A stretch of DNA of 64,000 nucleotides from NCBI GenBank assembly GCA_014305025.1, contig JACRTY010000037.1:1-64000 (forward strand), given 5' to 3'. This document shows positions 26,924-35,001 of this stretch, piece after piece. The stretch is from Candidatus Nyctobacter psychrophilus (GTDB taxonomy: Bacteria; Vulcanimicrobiota; Vulcanimicrobiia; Vulcanimicrobiales; Vulcanimicrobiaceae). The translations under genes were made by a program, and so were the position numbers. The notes beneath the pieces were generated by a model, which ran no database searches, was not told the DNA's origin, and saw only the letters and a list, made by a program, of their open reading frames with translations. The first letter of the stretch is position 1; every line of letters starts with the position of its first letter.

Positions 26924-27179
26924 TCATTTGTCGATGTGGCTCAGCACGTTTATCACCACGCCGTTGGGGTCCCTAACGAAGAACCGCCTGACGTCCCAGG
27001 GCTCATCTGTGAGTGGATACACGATGTCGTCTCCACGCCGCACGGCTTGCGCGTGCACGCTGACGACGTCTGCTACCTCGATAGAAACGTGCGGTTGGAG
27101 GCTTGCCGTTGCATCCTGCTTCATGACGCTCACTTGTGCAGCTGGATTCGATATCGGGGACGACCCGCCGGATGCTCAT
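26924..27179 (-). pseudogene. VOC (glyoxalase) family pseudogene with internal deletion
   Basis: ATG 27179 starts [13 protein letters not shown], a normal VOC first strand. After a frame change the sequence resumes as [22 protein letters not shown] and ends [24 protein letters not shown], the normal second half of the same family. About 35 residues between them are missing. Just upstream a 34-codon frame (ending [14 protein letters not shown]) overlaps this start by ATGA. It is probably the tail of another lost gene of the same operon, family not recognised. Confidence 0.75.
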
Positions 27180-27332
27180 CTTGCCACAATTCGTCGGAAC
27201 AGTGCCGGCTCCATCGGTTCACGCTTTTGCCGCAGCGCGATGCGTTCACCCCGGACACCGCTTTTGACCTCGCTGCCGGTTCATTCGTTTCCCGCAGCAG
27301 GACACTGCCGCCGCTCGACGCAGCACGACGGC

Positions 27333-28742
27333 ATGCGTCGCCGCGCACCGCACGAACCTCTTGGGGCATTATTCGTCCTGGCATGCGCTGCGCTGTCGTC
27401 GTGCACGACGGCAAGCGCGAACGGCAGCGGGATCCATGCGATCCGGCACGTGATCGTCATCATGCAAGAGAATCGCTCGTTCGATCATTACTTCGGCACG
27501 TTTCCCGGCGCGGACGGGCTGCCGATGCGCGACGGCACGGCGACGATGTGCCTTCCCGATCCGCGCGGCGGCTGCATTCGACCATTCGTCGACCACCAGG
27601 ACCGTAACGCAGGCGCGGCGCACTCGGCCGCGGCGTCGGCGCGCGCCGTTGACGGCGGCCGCATGGACGGCTTCGTCGCGGTGGCCGCGACCAGCCGGCG
27701 CAAGTGCAACGATCCGACCGATCCGAACTGCGCGAACGGGCCGCGCCGTCCGGGCCGAGTCATGGGTTACCACGTTGAATCGGACATTCCGAACTATTGG
27801 AGGTACGCGCGCGAGTTCGTCCTGCAAGATCATCTCTTCGAACCGGTCGCGTCGTACAGTTTGCCCTCGCATCTCTACCTGATCTCGGCGTGGTCGGCGA
27901 CGTGCTCCGATCCGAACGACCCGCAGAGTTGTCGAGACGACGTCGTCCGCGAGCGTCCCCGGCGCGATATTGCGACACCGTACGCCTGGACCGAATTGAC
28001 GTGGTTGCTCGATCGCCATAACGTTTCGTGGGCGTACTACCTCGACGGCGGCCCGAACGACGGCCCGAACCGCGCGCACGGGGCCGGCGTGCCGCGCATC
28101 TGGAACGTGCTGCCGCAATTCCTCGACGTCCATCGCGACGCGCAACTCGGCAACGTGCAACCGTTGACCGCATTCTTCGCCGCTGCCCAAGCCGGGACGT
28201 TGCCTGCCGTCTCATGGATTGCGCCGAATTTTCCGCACAGTGAACATCCACCGGCACTGGTGAGCGACGGACAATCGTACGTCACCGGCATCGTCAACGC
28301 GATCATGCGCAGCGCCGACTGGAACAGTACCGCGATCTTCTTGGCGTGGGACGACTGGGGCGGTTTTTACGATCACCTACCGCCTCCGCGCGTCGATGCG
28401 CTGGGCTACGGTATCCGCGTCCCCGGGATCGTCATCAGCCCCTACGCGCGTCGCGGTTTCATCGACCACCAGACGCTCAGTTTCGATGCGTACCTAAAGT
28501 TCATCGAAGATGACTTCCTCGACGGCGCGCGCCTGGACCCGAAAACGGACGGCCGCCCCGACCCGCGCCCCGACGTACGCGAAAACCAACCGATCCTCGG
28601 CCACCTGACCAACGACTTCGACTTCGCCGCGCCGCCACGCCCGCCGCTCAGCTTGCCCGAACACCCTCAAACGACGTTGATCGCTCCGCCGCATCCCCGG
28701 CAGCCCGTTCCGGTCGATCGCACACGACGGAGTAGACCTTGA
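27333..28742 (+). CDS. Lipoprotein phosphoesterase (phospholipase C / acid phosphatase family)
   Basis: The 469-residue protein has a lipoprotein signal, [20 protein letters not shown] then the lipobox LSSC, so it should be anchored to a membrane outside the cytoplasm. The mature part is the bacterial phosphoesterase family of PlcC and Acp[23 protein letters not shown] (metal-binding E and N), [51 protein letters not shown] and [17 protein letters not shown]. It should cleave phosphate esters or phospholipids. The start at 27333 is chosen for the signal sequence. The stop overlaps the next start (TTGA), so it is coupled to the PLP enzyme. Confidence 0.9.
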   Translation: MRRRAPHEPLGALFVLACAALSSCTTASANGSGIHAIRHVIVIMQENRSFDHYFGTFPGADGLPMRDGTATMCLPDPRGGCIRPFVDHQDRNAGAAHSAAASARAVDGGRMDGFVAVAATSRRKCNDPTDPNCANGPRRPGRVMGYHVESDIPNYWRYAREFVLQDHLFEPVASYSLPSHLYLISAWSATCSDPNDPQSCRDDVVRERPRRDIATPYAWTELTWLLDRHNVSWAYYLDGGPNDGPNRAHGAGVPRIWNVLPQFLDVHRDAQLGNVQPLTAFFAAAQAGTLPAVSWIAPNFPHSEHPPALVSDGQSYVTGIVNAIMRSADWNSTAIFLAWDDWGGFYDHLPPPRVDALGYGIRVPGIVISPYARRGFIDHQTLSFDAYLKFIEDDFLDGARLDPKTDGRPDPRPDVRENQPILGHLTNDFDFAAPPRPPLSLPEHPQTTLIAPPHPRQPVPVDRTRRSRP

Positions 28743-29893
28743 CATCATCGACGTCCTTTCTGCATGACGATGCGCCGGTGCCGGCCGGTTTCCGCAGCCT
28801 GTCGTTGCCCGAGCACCATGCGACGACCGTCGTCTTTTCCGACACCCGGTCGCTGCTCGATGCCGATGAGTTCTCCGAAGAAGGATACTACTACGCGCTC
28901 GGTCACACGCCGACGACGCTGCGGCTGGCTGCGAAGGTCGCGGCTATTGACGGCGGCGCGCACGCCGTGTTGACGCCGTCGGGGATGGCGGCAATCGCCT
29001 TGACGTATCTCGCGACGGTGCGGGCCGGCGATCACGTGCTGTTGCCGAAAAATGTTTACCGGCCCAATCGCGATTTCGCGCGGGCCATGCTGACCGAACT
29101 CGGCGTTACGGTGCTGGAGTACGAGCCCCATGAGACGGATCTCGGCGCGCGGCTGAGCGAGCGCTTGCGACTTCTTTGGATCGAGGCGCCGGGGAGCCTC
29201 ACGTTGGAAACGCCGGACGTGCAGCGCTTGATCGACCAGGGACGTTCCGTGGGGGCGCTCGTAGCCGTTGACAATACCTGGTCGGCCGGCGTCTATTTTC
29301 AACCGCTGGCGCTTGGTGCCGACTTTTCAATTCAAGCGTTGTCGAAGTATCAAGGCGGTTGCAGCGACGTCTTCATGGGGGCCGTCGTCACGCACGGTGA
29401 CGATCATCATGCACGGCTCAAACGAGCGTCCGTCCGGCTCGGCTACGCGGTGTCGCCTGATGACTGCTTTCTCGTCTATCGCAGTCTCGGCTCGCTCTGG
29501 GCACGGCTGGCCGCGCACGAAGCGGCGGCGCTGCGGATCGCACGGGCGCTGGCGGCGCATCCCAACGTCGGAGCCGTCTTGCATCCGGCGCTGCCGTCGT
29601 GCGGCGGCCACGACAACTGGCAGCGTCTCTTCACCGGCAGCAGCGGCGTGTTCTCATTTACGCTCGACGGGCGTTACGCCTTCGACGACGTGTGCGCCGT
29701 CATCGACTCGTTGCGCTGCTTCAAGATCGGGTTCAGTTGGGGTGGCTCGACGAGTTTGGCGACTCCGTACCGCGCGCCCGCGTGGTGGGCGACCCGCGAG
29801 CGTTGCGCCGGGTTAATACGCTTGAGCATCGGCCTCGAACGCGTCGATGATTTGCAGAACGACTTGATCGGCGCGCTCGAACGGCTGCCGTAA
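28739..29893 (+). CDS. PLP-dependent enzyme of the cystathionine gamma-synthase/beta-lyase family
   Basis: The 384-residue protein starts at TTG 28739 and follows the Cys/Met metabolism PLP family. It has [31 protein letters not shown], the PLP aspartate in [21 protein letters not shown], and the Schiff-base lysine in ALSKYQGG. The [16 protein letters not shown] and [14 protein letters not shown] segments are typical of MetC-like lyases. The cystathionine beta-lyase reaction (homocysteine from cystathionine) is the likeliest, but family members overlap in activity. It is coupled by a 4-base overlap to the phosphoesterase, with no obvious metabolic link. Confidence 0.88.
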   Translation: MTSSTSFLHDDAPVPAGFRSLSLPEHHATTVVFSDTRSLLDADEFSEEGYYYALGHTPTTLRLAAKVAAIDGGAHAVLTPSGMAAIALTYLATVRAGDHVLLPKNVYRPNRDFARAMLTELGVTVLEYEPHETDLGARLSERLRLLWIEAPGSLTLETPDVQRLIDQGRSVGALVAVDNTWSAGVYFQPLALGADFSIQALSKYQGGCSDVFMGAVVTHGDDHHARLKRASVRLGYAVSPDDCFLVYRSLGSLWARLAAHEAAALRIARALAAHPNVGAVLHPALPSCGGHDNWQRLFTGSSGVFSFTLDGRYAFDDVCAVIDSLRCFKIGFSWGGSTSLATPYRAPAWWATRERCAGLIRLSIGLERVDDLQNDLIGALERLP

Positions 29894-29989
29894 GGACGGA
29901 ACGTTGGGTGCCGTTGATGTACCGGCGGTACGTTCGCTAAGACGGTCTCGCAGCCGCCCAATACGATTGATGCGCGGTAGCGCTCGCTG

Positions 29990-31294
29990 TTAGCGCGACA
30001 CATCGCGGACGATCGTGCCGTCTTTCATGAGCAGAGCGCCGGCGACGATCGTCGCGATCGGGCGGCGTTGGAAGTCAGCGCCGTCGAAGGGCGTGTTTTT
30101 TCCAAGTGAATGAAAGGCTGCGGCGTCCACGCGCCACGGGCGTTCGGCGAAGATCGTGATGTCGGCCGGCGCACCGAGGGCGAGCGTCCCTCCCGGGACG
30201 CCGAGGATGCGCGCGGGATTCGTTGAGAGCAGCGCGATGAAACGCGAGAGCGGGAGATCGGGAAGGGCGTGCGCGTACGCGCCGACGGCGATCTCGAGTC
30301 CCGAAAAACCGGGGGGCGCTTCGCTGAGAAGCCGGGCCTTTTCTTGAGCCGTATGCGGCGCGTGGTCGGTGGCGAAGACGTCGATGCTGCCGTCGCGGAC
30401 GGCGTCGCGCAACGCGCGTACGTCGGCCGCCGCGCGCAGCGGCGGGTTGACTTTGGCGTCGGCGCGGAAGCGCTCGAAGCGCGCGTCATCGAGGAGCAGA
30501 TGGTGCGGCGTGACCTCGCACGTTGCGGCGATGTCGTGGGCGCGCGCGAAGCGCATGAGTTCGACGCTCATCGCGGTCGAGAGGTGCGCGATATGGAAGC
30601 GTTTTCCCGTGTCTCCCGCGATGAGCAGATCGCGCGCGACGTTGAGGTCTTCGGCAAGATCCGGCGCACCGGCGAGACCGAGCTCGAAGCTGCGTACGCC
30701 TTCGTTCATCACCGCATCGTCGCGCAACTCGACGTCTTCGCAGTGCGAAATGAAGACGCCGGGAACGTCGCGCGCGTAGAGCGCCGCGTGGCGCAAGACG
30801 CGCGGGTTGCGCACCGCCGCGCCATCGTCACTGAAGGCGACGGCACCAGCATCGTGGAGTTGCCAGTACGGCGCGAGTTCGGCGCCGGCGCGCGCGCGGG
30901 TGAGCGCGGCGATCGGATAGACCCGTGCGAGGCCGGCAGCCTGCGCGAGCCGGCGAACTTCGGCGACGAGCGCGGGGGAGTCGACCGCGGGTTCCGTGTT
31001 CGGCATGCAGGCCACGGCCGTGAAGCCGCCGGCGACGGCGGCCGCACTGCCGGTCGCGACCGTCTCCTTGTGGGCGTGGCCCGGTTCGCGAAGGTGCACG
31101 TGCATGTCGATGAAGCCCGGAGCGACGATCGCATTGGTCGCGTCGTACACGGTGCACTCGCGGGCGGCGTCGGTGTCGCCCAGGCGCTCGCCGACGGCGG
31201 CAACCAAGCCGTCACGGAGCAGCACGTCGCGCAGGGCGTCGAGGTTCTGCGCCGGGTCGATGACGCGGCCGCCGCGGATCAACAACGCGCTCAT
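29990..31294 (-). CDS. pyrC: Dihydroorotase
   Basis: This 434-residue class I dihydroorotase closes N-carbamoyl-aspartate to dihydroorotate in de novo pyrimidine synthesis. Zinc ligands are in DMHVHLREPG (around 62-71). The HCEDVEL and FHIAHLSTA histidines and the DHAPH motif are present in order. It is the last gene of the valS-pyrR-pyrB-peptidase-pyrC series and overlaps the peptidase gene by 4 bases. It is close to the length of the Bacillus-type enzyme and looks complete. Confidence 0.95.
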   Translation of the reverse strand: MSALLIRGGRVIDPAQNLDALRDVLLRDGLVAAVGERLGDTDAARECTVYDATNAIVAPGFIDMHVHLREPGHAHKETVATGSAAAVAGGFTAVACMPNTEPAVDSPALVAEVRRLAQAAGLARVYPIAALTRARAGAELAPYWQLHDAGAVAFSDDGAAVRNPRVLRHAALYARDVPGVFISHCEDVELRDDAVMNEGVRSFELGLAGAPDLAEDLNVARDLLIAGDTGKRFHIAHLSTAMSVELMRFARAHDIAATCEVTPHHLLLDDARFERFRADAKVNPPLRAAADVRALRDAVRDGSIDVFATDHAPHTAQEKARLLSEAPPGFSGLEIAVGAYAHALPDLPLSRFIALLSTNPARILGVPGGTLALGAPADITIFAERPWRVDAAAFHSLGKNTPFDGADFQRRPIATIVAGALLMKDGTIVRDVSR

Positions 31295-33531
31295 GGGTGC
31301 AGCGTCGTCCGCCAGAAGTCGAGCATCTTGTGTTCGAGGTTGCGCCTCGCGTCGATGGCGGTGGGACCGTGGCGGGCGCCGGGGATGAGGAAGTAATCAA
31401 CTTGTTTACCGTTGAGGATGAACGCGTTTAGGAGTTGGACGGAATTTTCGAGATGGACGTTGTCGTCGGCGCTGCCCTGCACGATGAGCAGCTTCGCGCG
31501 CAGAGCGCCCGCTGCGGGGAGGACGGAATTGCGGCGGTAGGCGGCCGCATTGGTTTTGGGCAGCCCCATGTACCGCTCGGTGTACGCGGAGTCGTAGAAT
31601 AGCCAGTCGGTGACGGGAGCACCGGCGATGCCGGCGGTGAACGCTTGGGGCGCGTGAGTCAACGTATAAGCCGTTAAGTATCCGCCGAAACTCCAGCCCC
31701 ATAAGCCGATGCGCGCCGGGTCGACGTAGGGCTGCCTGACGAGCCAGTCATGACCGGCGAGCTGGCCGGCGAGGGCGATCTCGCCGAGGTGACCCGTGTA
31801 CCGCTGCACGTCGCGCGTTCGCGCGAAGCGTGACGCGGGGCCATCGACGGAGAAGGCGATGAAGCCGCGCTCGGCCAGCAGGTGCGGCCATAAGCCCGGG
31901 AAGACGTCGTCGCTCTGGATGGCGTCCGCGCTTGGAAGCGGGCCGCCGTAGGCTTCCACGACGACCGGGTAGCGTTTGTGCGGGTCGAAATTCGGCGGAA
32001 GGATGATCGTCGCGGCGAGGGGGCCGTAAGGCGACGGGACGCGCAGAAGGCGTGTTTCGCCGAGCCGGAAGCGCGCGAGCGACGGGGTGACGAACAGCGT
32101 GGCGGTGCCGCGGCGGTCGACGTCGCCGCGCAGGATGACCGGAGGGCGCCCGAGCGATGATGAGCGGTCGATGAAGCCCCCGCCGCGTGGCGCGAGGGTG
32201 ACGGCGTGCGTTCCGCCGCCCGGCGTCAGGACGGAAACGCGTGGTTCTCCGCATCCGTACGCCGCCGTCGTATCGTCGGGACGTTGAACATGCGCACGCG
32301 GCACAGGACAAGGTCTTAGCGAGATCGCGACTAGCGCGTGTTCCCGTTCGCTCGGGTAGCGCGCGTCGACGTACGCGGTTGCGCGCTTGGCGTCGAGGCC
32401 CAGCACGTCGGAGACGGGGAAGCCGCTCGTTAGGCGTCGCGCGTTGCCGGTGCGTGCGTCGATGATGTATAAGGACTGTACCTCGGCGCGTTCGGAGAGC
32501 CACAGAAAATGGCGGCCGCTCGGGAGGAAGAGCGGCTGCGGTGCCACGTCGACGAAGGCGGCGCTTCGTTCGCGCAGGATCGTGTGCGCCGGGGCGGCTG
32601 CGTCCGTGCTGAACGCCGTCAGACGCAGGTGACGCTGTGGACGGTCCAAGATTTGCGCCACGACGGCATCCGCGTGCGGTTGCCAGGTGAACGTGGCGAT
32701 GTATTCGTCACGCGGCGCGGCATCGTAGAGCAGGTGATCGGCGCCGCTTGCGACGTCGATGACGTGCAAGCTGACGCGCGGATTGCGTTCGCCCGCGAGC
32801 GGATAGCGTTGCCGCTCGACGGTATTGTCGCGCACCAGATAGTCTTGGATGGGGAACGCCGTGACGGGGCGGTCGTCGAAGCGCAGGTACGCGATTGCAT
32901 CACCGCGAGGCGACCATGCATAGCCGTGTTGGAGGTCGAGTTCTTCACTGTAGAGCCAGTCGGGATCACCGTTGAGCACCGCGTCGCTGCCGCCGTGCGT
33001 GAGGCGGCGTGCGCGTTTCGTGCGCGTGTCGACCAGCGTGAGATTTCCGTTCTTTACGAACGCGATCGTGCGGCCGTTCGGCGACCATTGCGGGTCGTCG
33101 GCGCCGCTCGCAAAGGTGCCGCGATCGGTTCCCGTCGCGGTCGCGACGCGTAACGTCCCGGCGTCGACATAGGCCAGCGCACGCGAATTCGGCGACCAAG
33201 CAATTTCGGCGATCGGGCGCGAACGCGAACCGCGCACGCCGGCGCGGGCCGCGCGGATCGCGCTGTCGGTGCCGCGCGCAACGTCGTGCACGCGGACGTC
33301 GGGCGGCGCGCTTTCGACCGGCGCGGGAACGTCGTACACGTAACGCCGGCCGTCGGGGGACCAGCGGAAATCGCGCGGCGCGCGTCCGGTGACCGGCGCG
33401 GTGGCGATGATGTCTTCGATGGTGAGGTTGCGTTTGGTCTGCTCGTGTGCCGCCAACGCATGCGTCGCGTGCTTCGAATACGCTGCCCCGAGCGCGCAGG
33501 ATAGGAACACGGCGCCGAAAACGCGCTTCAC
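31291..33531 (-). CDS. S9 family peptidase, DPP IV-like, within the pyr operon
   Basis: A GTG at 33531 overlaps the pyrB stop (GTGA) and begins a signal peptide (VKRVFGAVFLSCALGAAYSK), giving a 746-residue exported protein. The N-terminal beta-propeller (about 50-500) has DFRWSPDGRRYVYD and PQWSPNGRTIAFVK repeats. The hydrolase has S614 (GWSFGGYL), D690 (GSADDNVH) and H721 (GARHG). DPP IV-type enzymes release N-terminal Xaa-Pro dipeptides; that specificity is inferred. It sits between pyrB and pyrC with 4-base overlaps on both sides, although it has no known part in pyrimidine synthesis. Confidence 0.9.
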   Translation of the reverse strand: MKRVFGAVFLSCALGAAYSKHATHALAAHEQTKRNLTIEDIIATAPVTGRAPRDFRWSPDGRRYVYDVPAPVESAPPDVRVHDVARGTDSAIRAARAGVRGSRSRPIAEIAWSPNSRALAYVDAGTLRVATATGTDRGTFASGADDPQWSPNGRTIAFVKNGNLTLVDTRTKRARRLTHGGSDAVLNGDPDWLYSEELDLQHGYAWSPRGDAIAYLRFDDRPVTAFPIQDYLVRDNTVERQRYPLAGERNPRVSLHVIDVASGADHLLYDAAPRDEYIATFTWQPHADAVVAQILDRPQRHLRLTAFSTDAAAPAHTILRERSAAFVDVAPQPLFLPSGRHFLWLSERAEVQSLYIIDARTGNARRLTSGFPVSDVLGLDAKRATAYVDARYPSEREHALVAISLRPCPVPRAHVQRPDDTTAAYGCGEPRVSVLTPGGGTHAVTLAPRGGGFIDRSSSLGRPPVILRGDVDRRGTATLFVTPSLARFRLGETRLLRVPSPYGPLAATIILPPNFDPHKRYPVVVEAYGGPLPSADAIQSDDVFPGLWPHLLAERGFIAFSVDGPASRFARTRDVQRYTGHLGEIALAGQLAGHDWLVRQPYVDPARIGLWGWSFGGYLTAYTLTHAPQAFTAGIAGAPVTDWLFYDSAYTERYMGLPKTNAAAYRRNSVLPAAGALRAKLLIVQGSADDNVHLENSVQLLNAFILNGKQVDYFLIPGARHGPTAIDARRNLEHKMLDFWRTTLHP

Positions 33532-34394
33532 GCGGGGTTCGCGTCCCGCGTTGACGCATTGACGAGAAAATCGAGCACGGCCATGCGTACGAAGACGCCG
33601 TGCGCAACCTGCTGCGCGTAGCGCCAACCGGGATACGCGAAGACGTCTTCGGTCAACTCGATCCCGCGCGCGTACGGGCCCGGGTGCATCACGATCGCGT
33701 TACGGCCAAGCAGCGCGAGCCGGCGCGCGTCGAGGCGGTAGTTGCGCGCGTAATCGTCGAGCGATGGGAGGACGCCCGGAGCGATCCGTTCGTGCTGGAT
33801 GCGCAGCAGCATCAGGGCATCGACGTGCGGCAAGACGGCATCGAGGTCGCGCGCGATGCGTACGCCGTCGCGCGCCATGGCGTCGGGGAGCAGCGTCTGC
33901 GGGCCGACGAGCGTTATGTCGGCGCCAAGCGCGCGCAGGCCGATGACGTTCGAGCGTGCGACGCGGCTGTGCAGGATGTCGCCCACGAGGGCGACGCGCA
34001 CGCCGGCGATTTCGCCGAATTCTTTTTGCAAGGTCAGGAGATCGAGCAGGGCCTGCGTTGGGTGCGCGTGGCGGCCGTCGCCGGCGTTGATCACGTGGCC
34101 CTCGAACGATTCGGCCAACCGGTAGGGGAAACCCGATTCGGGATGGCGCGTGACGATGACGCGCACGCCCATCGCGGCCAGGGTGAGCGCGGTGTCCGCT
34201 ATCGTTTCACCTTTCCCCAAACTCGATGAACCCGGCGGCAAGGCCACGATGTCGGCGCCGACGCGCTGCTCGGCGAGCGCAAACGACGTATACGTGCGCG
34301 TGCTCGCTTCGAAGAAAAGGTTGACCACGCAGACGTCGCGCAGCAGGTCGCGCGGCGGCGGGGTGGCGGCAAAGCGCGTCGCCCGCGCAAGCAA
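33528..34394 (-). CDS. pyrB: Aspartate carbamoyltransferase catalytic subunit
   Basis: The enzyme joins carbamoyl phosphate and aspartate. The carbamoyl-phosphate site FFEASTRTYTSF is intact, as are GDGRHAHPTQALLDLLT, VALVGDILHSRVARSN, LMLLRIQHERI and HPGPYARGIEL. The first canonical start is TTG 34394, but family similarity (SLLDLDDLAADEIEAL) begins upstream, right after the pyrR stop at 34438, where no ATG, GTG or TTG exists in frame. Translation may begin at a non-canonical codon by coupling to pyrR, or an error lies there. No pyrI regulatory subunit is present. Confidence 0.93.
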   Translation of the reverse strand: MLARATRFAATPPPRDLLRDVCVVNLFFEASTRTYTSFALAEQRVGADIVALPPGSSSLGKGETIADTALTLAAMGVRVIVTRHPESGFPYRLAESFEGHVINAGDGRHAHPTQALLDLLTLQKEFGEIAGVRVALVGDILHSRVARSNVIGLRALGADITLVGPQTLLPDAMARDGVRIARDLDAVLPHVDALMLLRIQHERIAPGVLPSLDDYARNYRLDARRLALLGRNAIVMHPGPYARGIELTEDVFAYPGWRYAQQVAHGVFVRMAVLDFLVNASTRDANPA

Positions 34395-34437
34395 CGCTTC
34401 GATCTCGTCCGCCGCGAGATCGTCGAGGTCGAGTAGA

Positions 34438-35001
34438 CTACGAGGACGCGTCGCCGCGCTCCGCGTGGATCGCGACGCGGTCGTCGCCGGAGAACGTCTT
34501 GGCGAGACGGACTTCGATGTGCTCGCTGCGGCTGGTCGGAATGGCGCGGCCGACGTAATCGGCTTGCACGGGAAGTTCGCGCAGGCCTCGGTCGACGAGG
34601 ACGGCCAGGCGGATGGCGCGGGGCCGGCCGAGGTCCGTGACGGCGTCGAGGGCCGAACGAACGGTGCGTCCCGTGAACAGGACGTCGTCGACGACGATGA
34701 CGAGTTTGCCGGCGAGGTCGGCGTGGATTTCGGATTCCGGCAGACTGCGCGCGACGTCATCGTCGCGGTAGAGGTTGATGTTGAGGAATCCCAGCGCCGG
34801 TTTCGGGCCGCCGATGGCTTCGATCTTCTCGGCGAGGCGGCGGGCCAGTTGTTCACCGCCGCGACGAATGCCGATGAGGACGACGCCGTATTGCGCATCT
34901 TCGGGCTCGATGATCTGATGCGCTTGCCGCGCGATGATGCGATCGATCTCGTCCGCCGACATCAGCGTGCGCTCGCGCGGCTTTTCGAGCCCGGTTTTCA
35001 T
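34438..35001 (-). CDS. pyrR: Bifunctional pyrimidine operon regulator / uracil phosphoribosyltransferase PyrR
   Basis: This 187-residue type I PRTase-fold protein has the PRPP loop VVDDVLFTGRTVRSALDAV and the flanking IGIRRGGEQLARRLAEKI of PyrR. In Bacillus it binds nascent pyr mRNA and causes attenuation when UMP is high. I cannot find a clear attenuator at the head of this operon. The start overlaps the valS stop (ATGA), and the gene directly precedes pyrB. The role in RNA-level control is taken from the family. Confidence 0.94.
   Translation of the reverse strand: MKTGLEKPRERTLMSADEIDRIIARQAHQIIEPEDAQYGVVLIGIRRGGEQLARRLAEKIEAIGGPKPALGFLNINLYRDDDVARSLPESEIHADLAGKLVIVVDDVLFTGRTVRSALDAVTDLGRPRAIRLAVLVDRGLRELPVQADYVGRAIPTSRSEHIEVRLAKTFSGDDRVAIHAERGDASS

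Noticed and set aside
31000-31290. Plus-strand frames within pyrC and the pyr operon
   Set aside because: They are antisense to well-supported genes with clear catalytic motifs.
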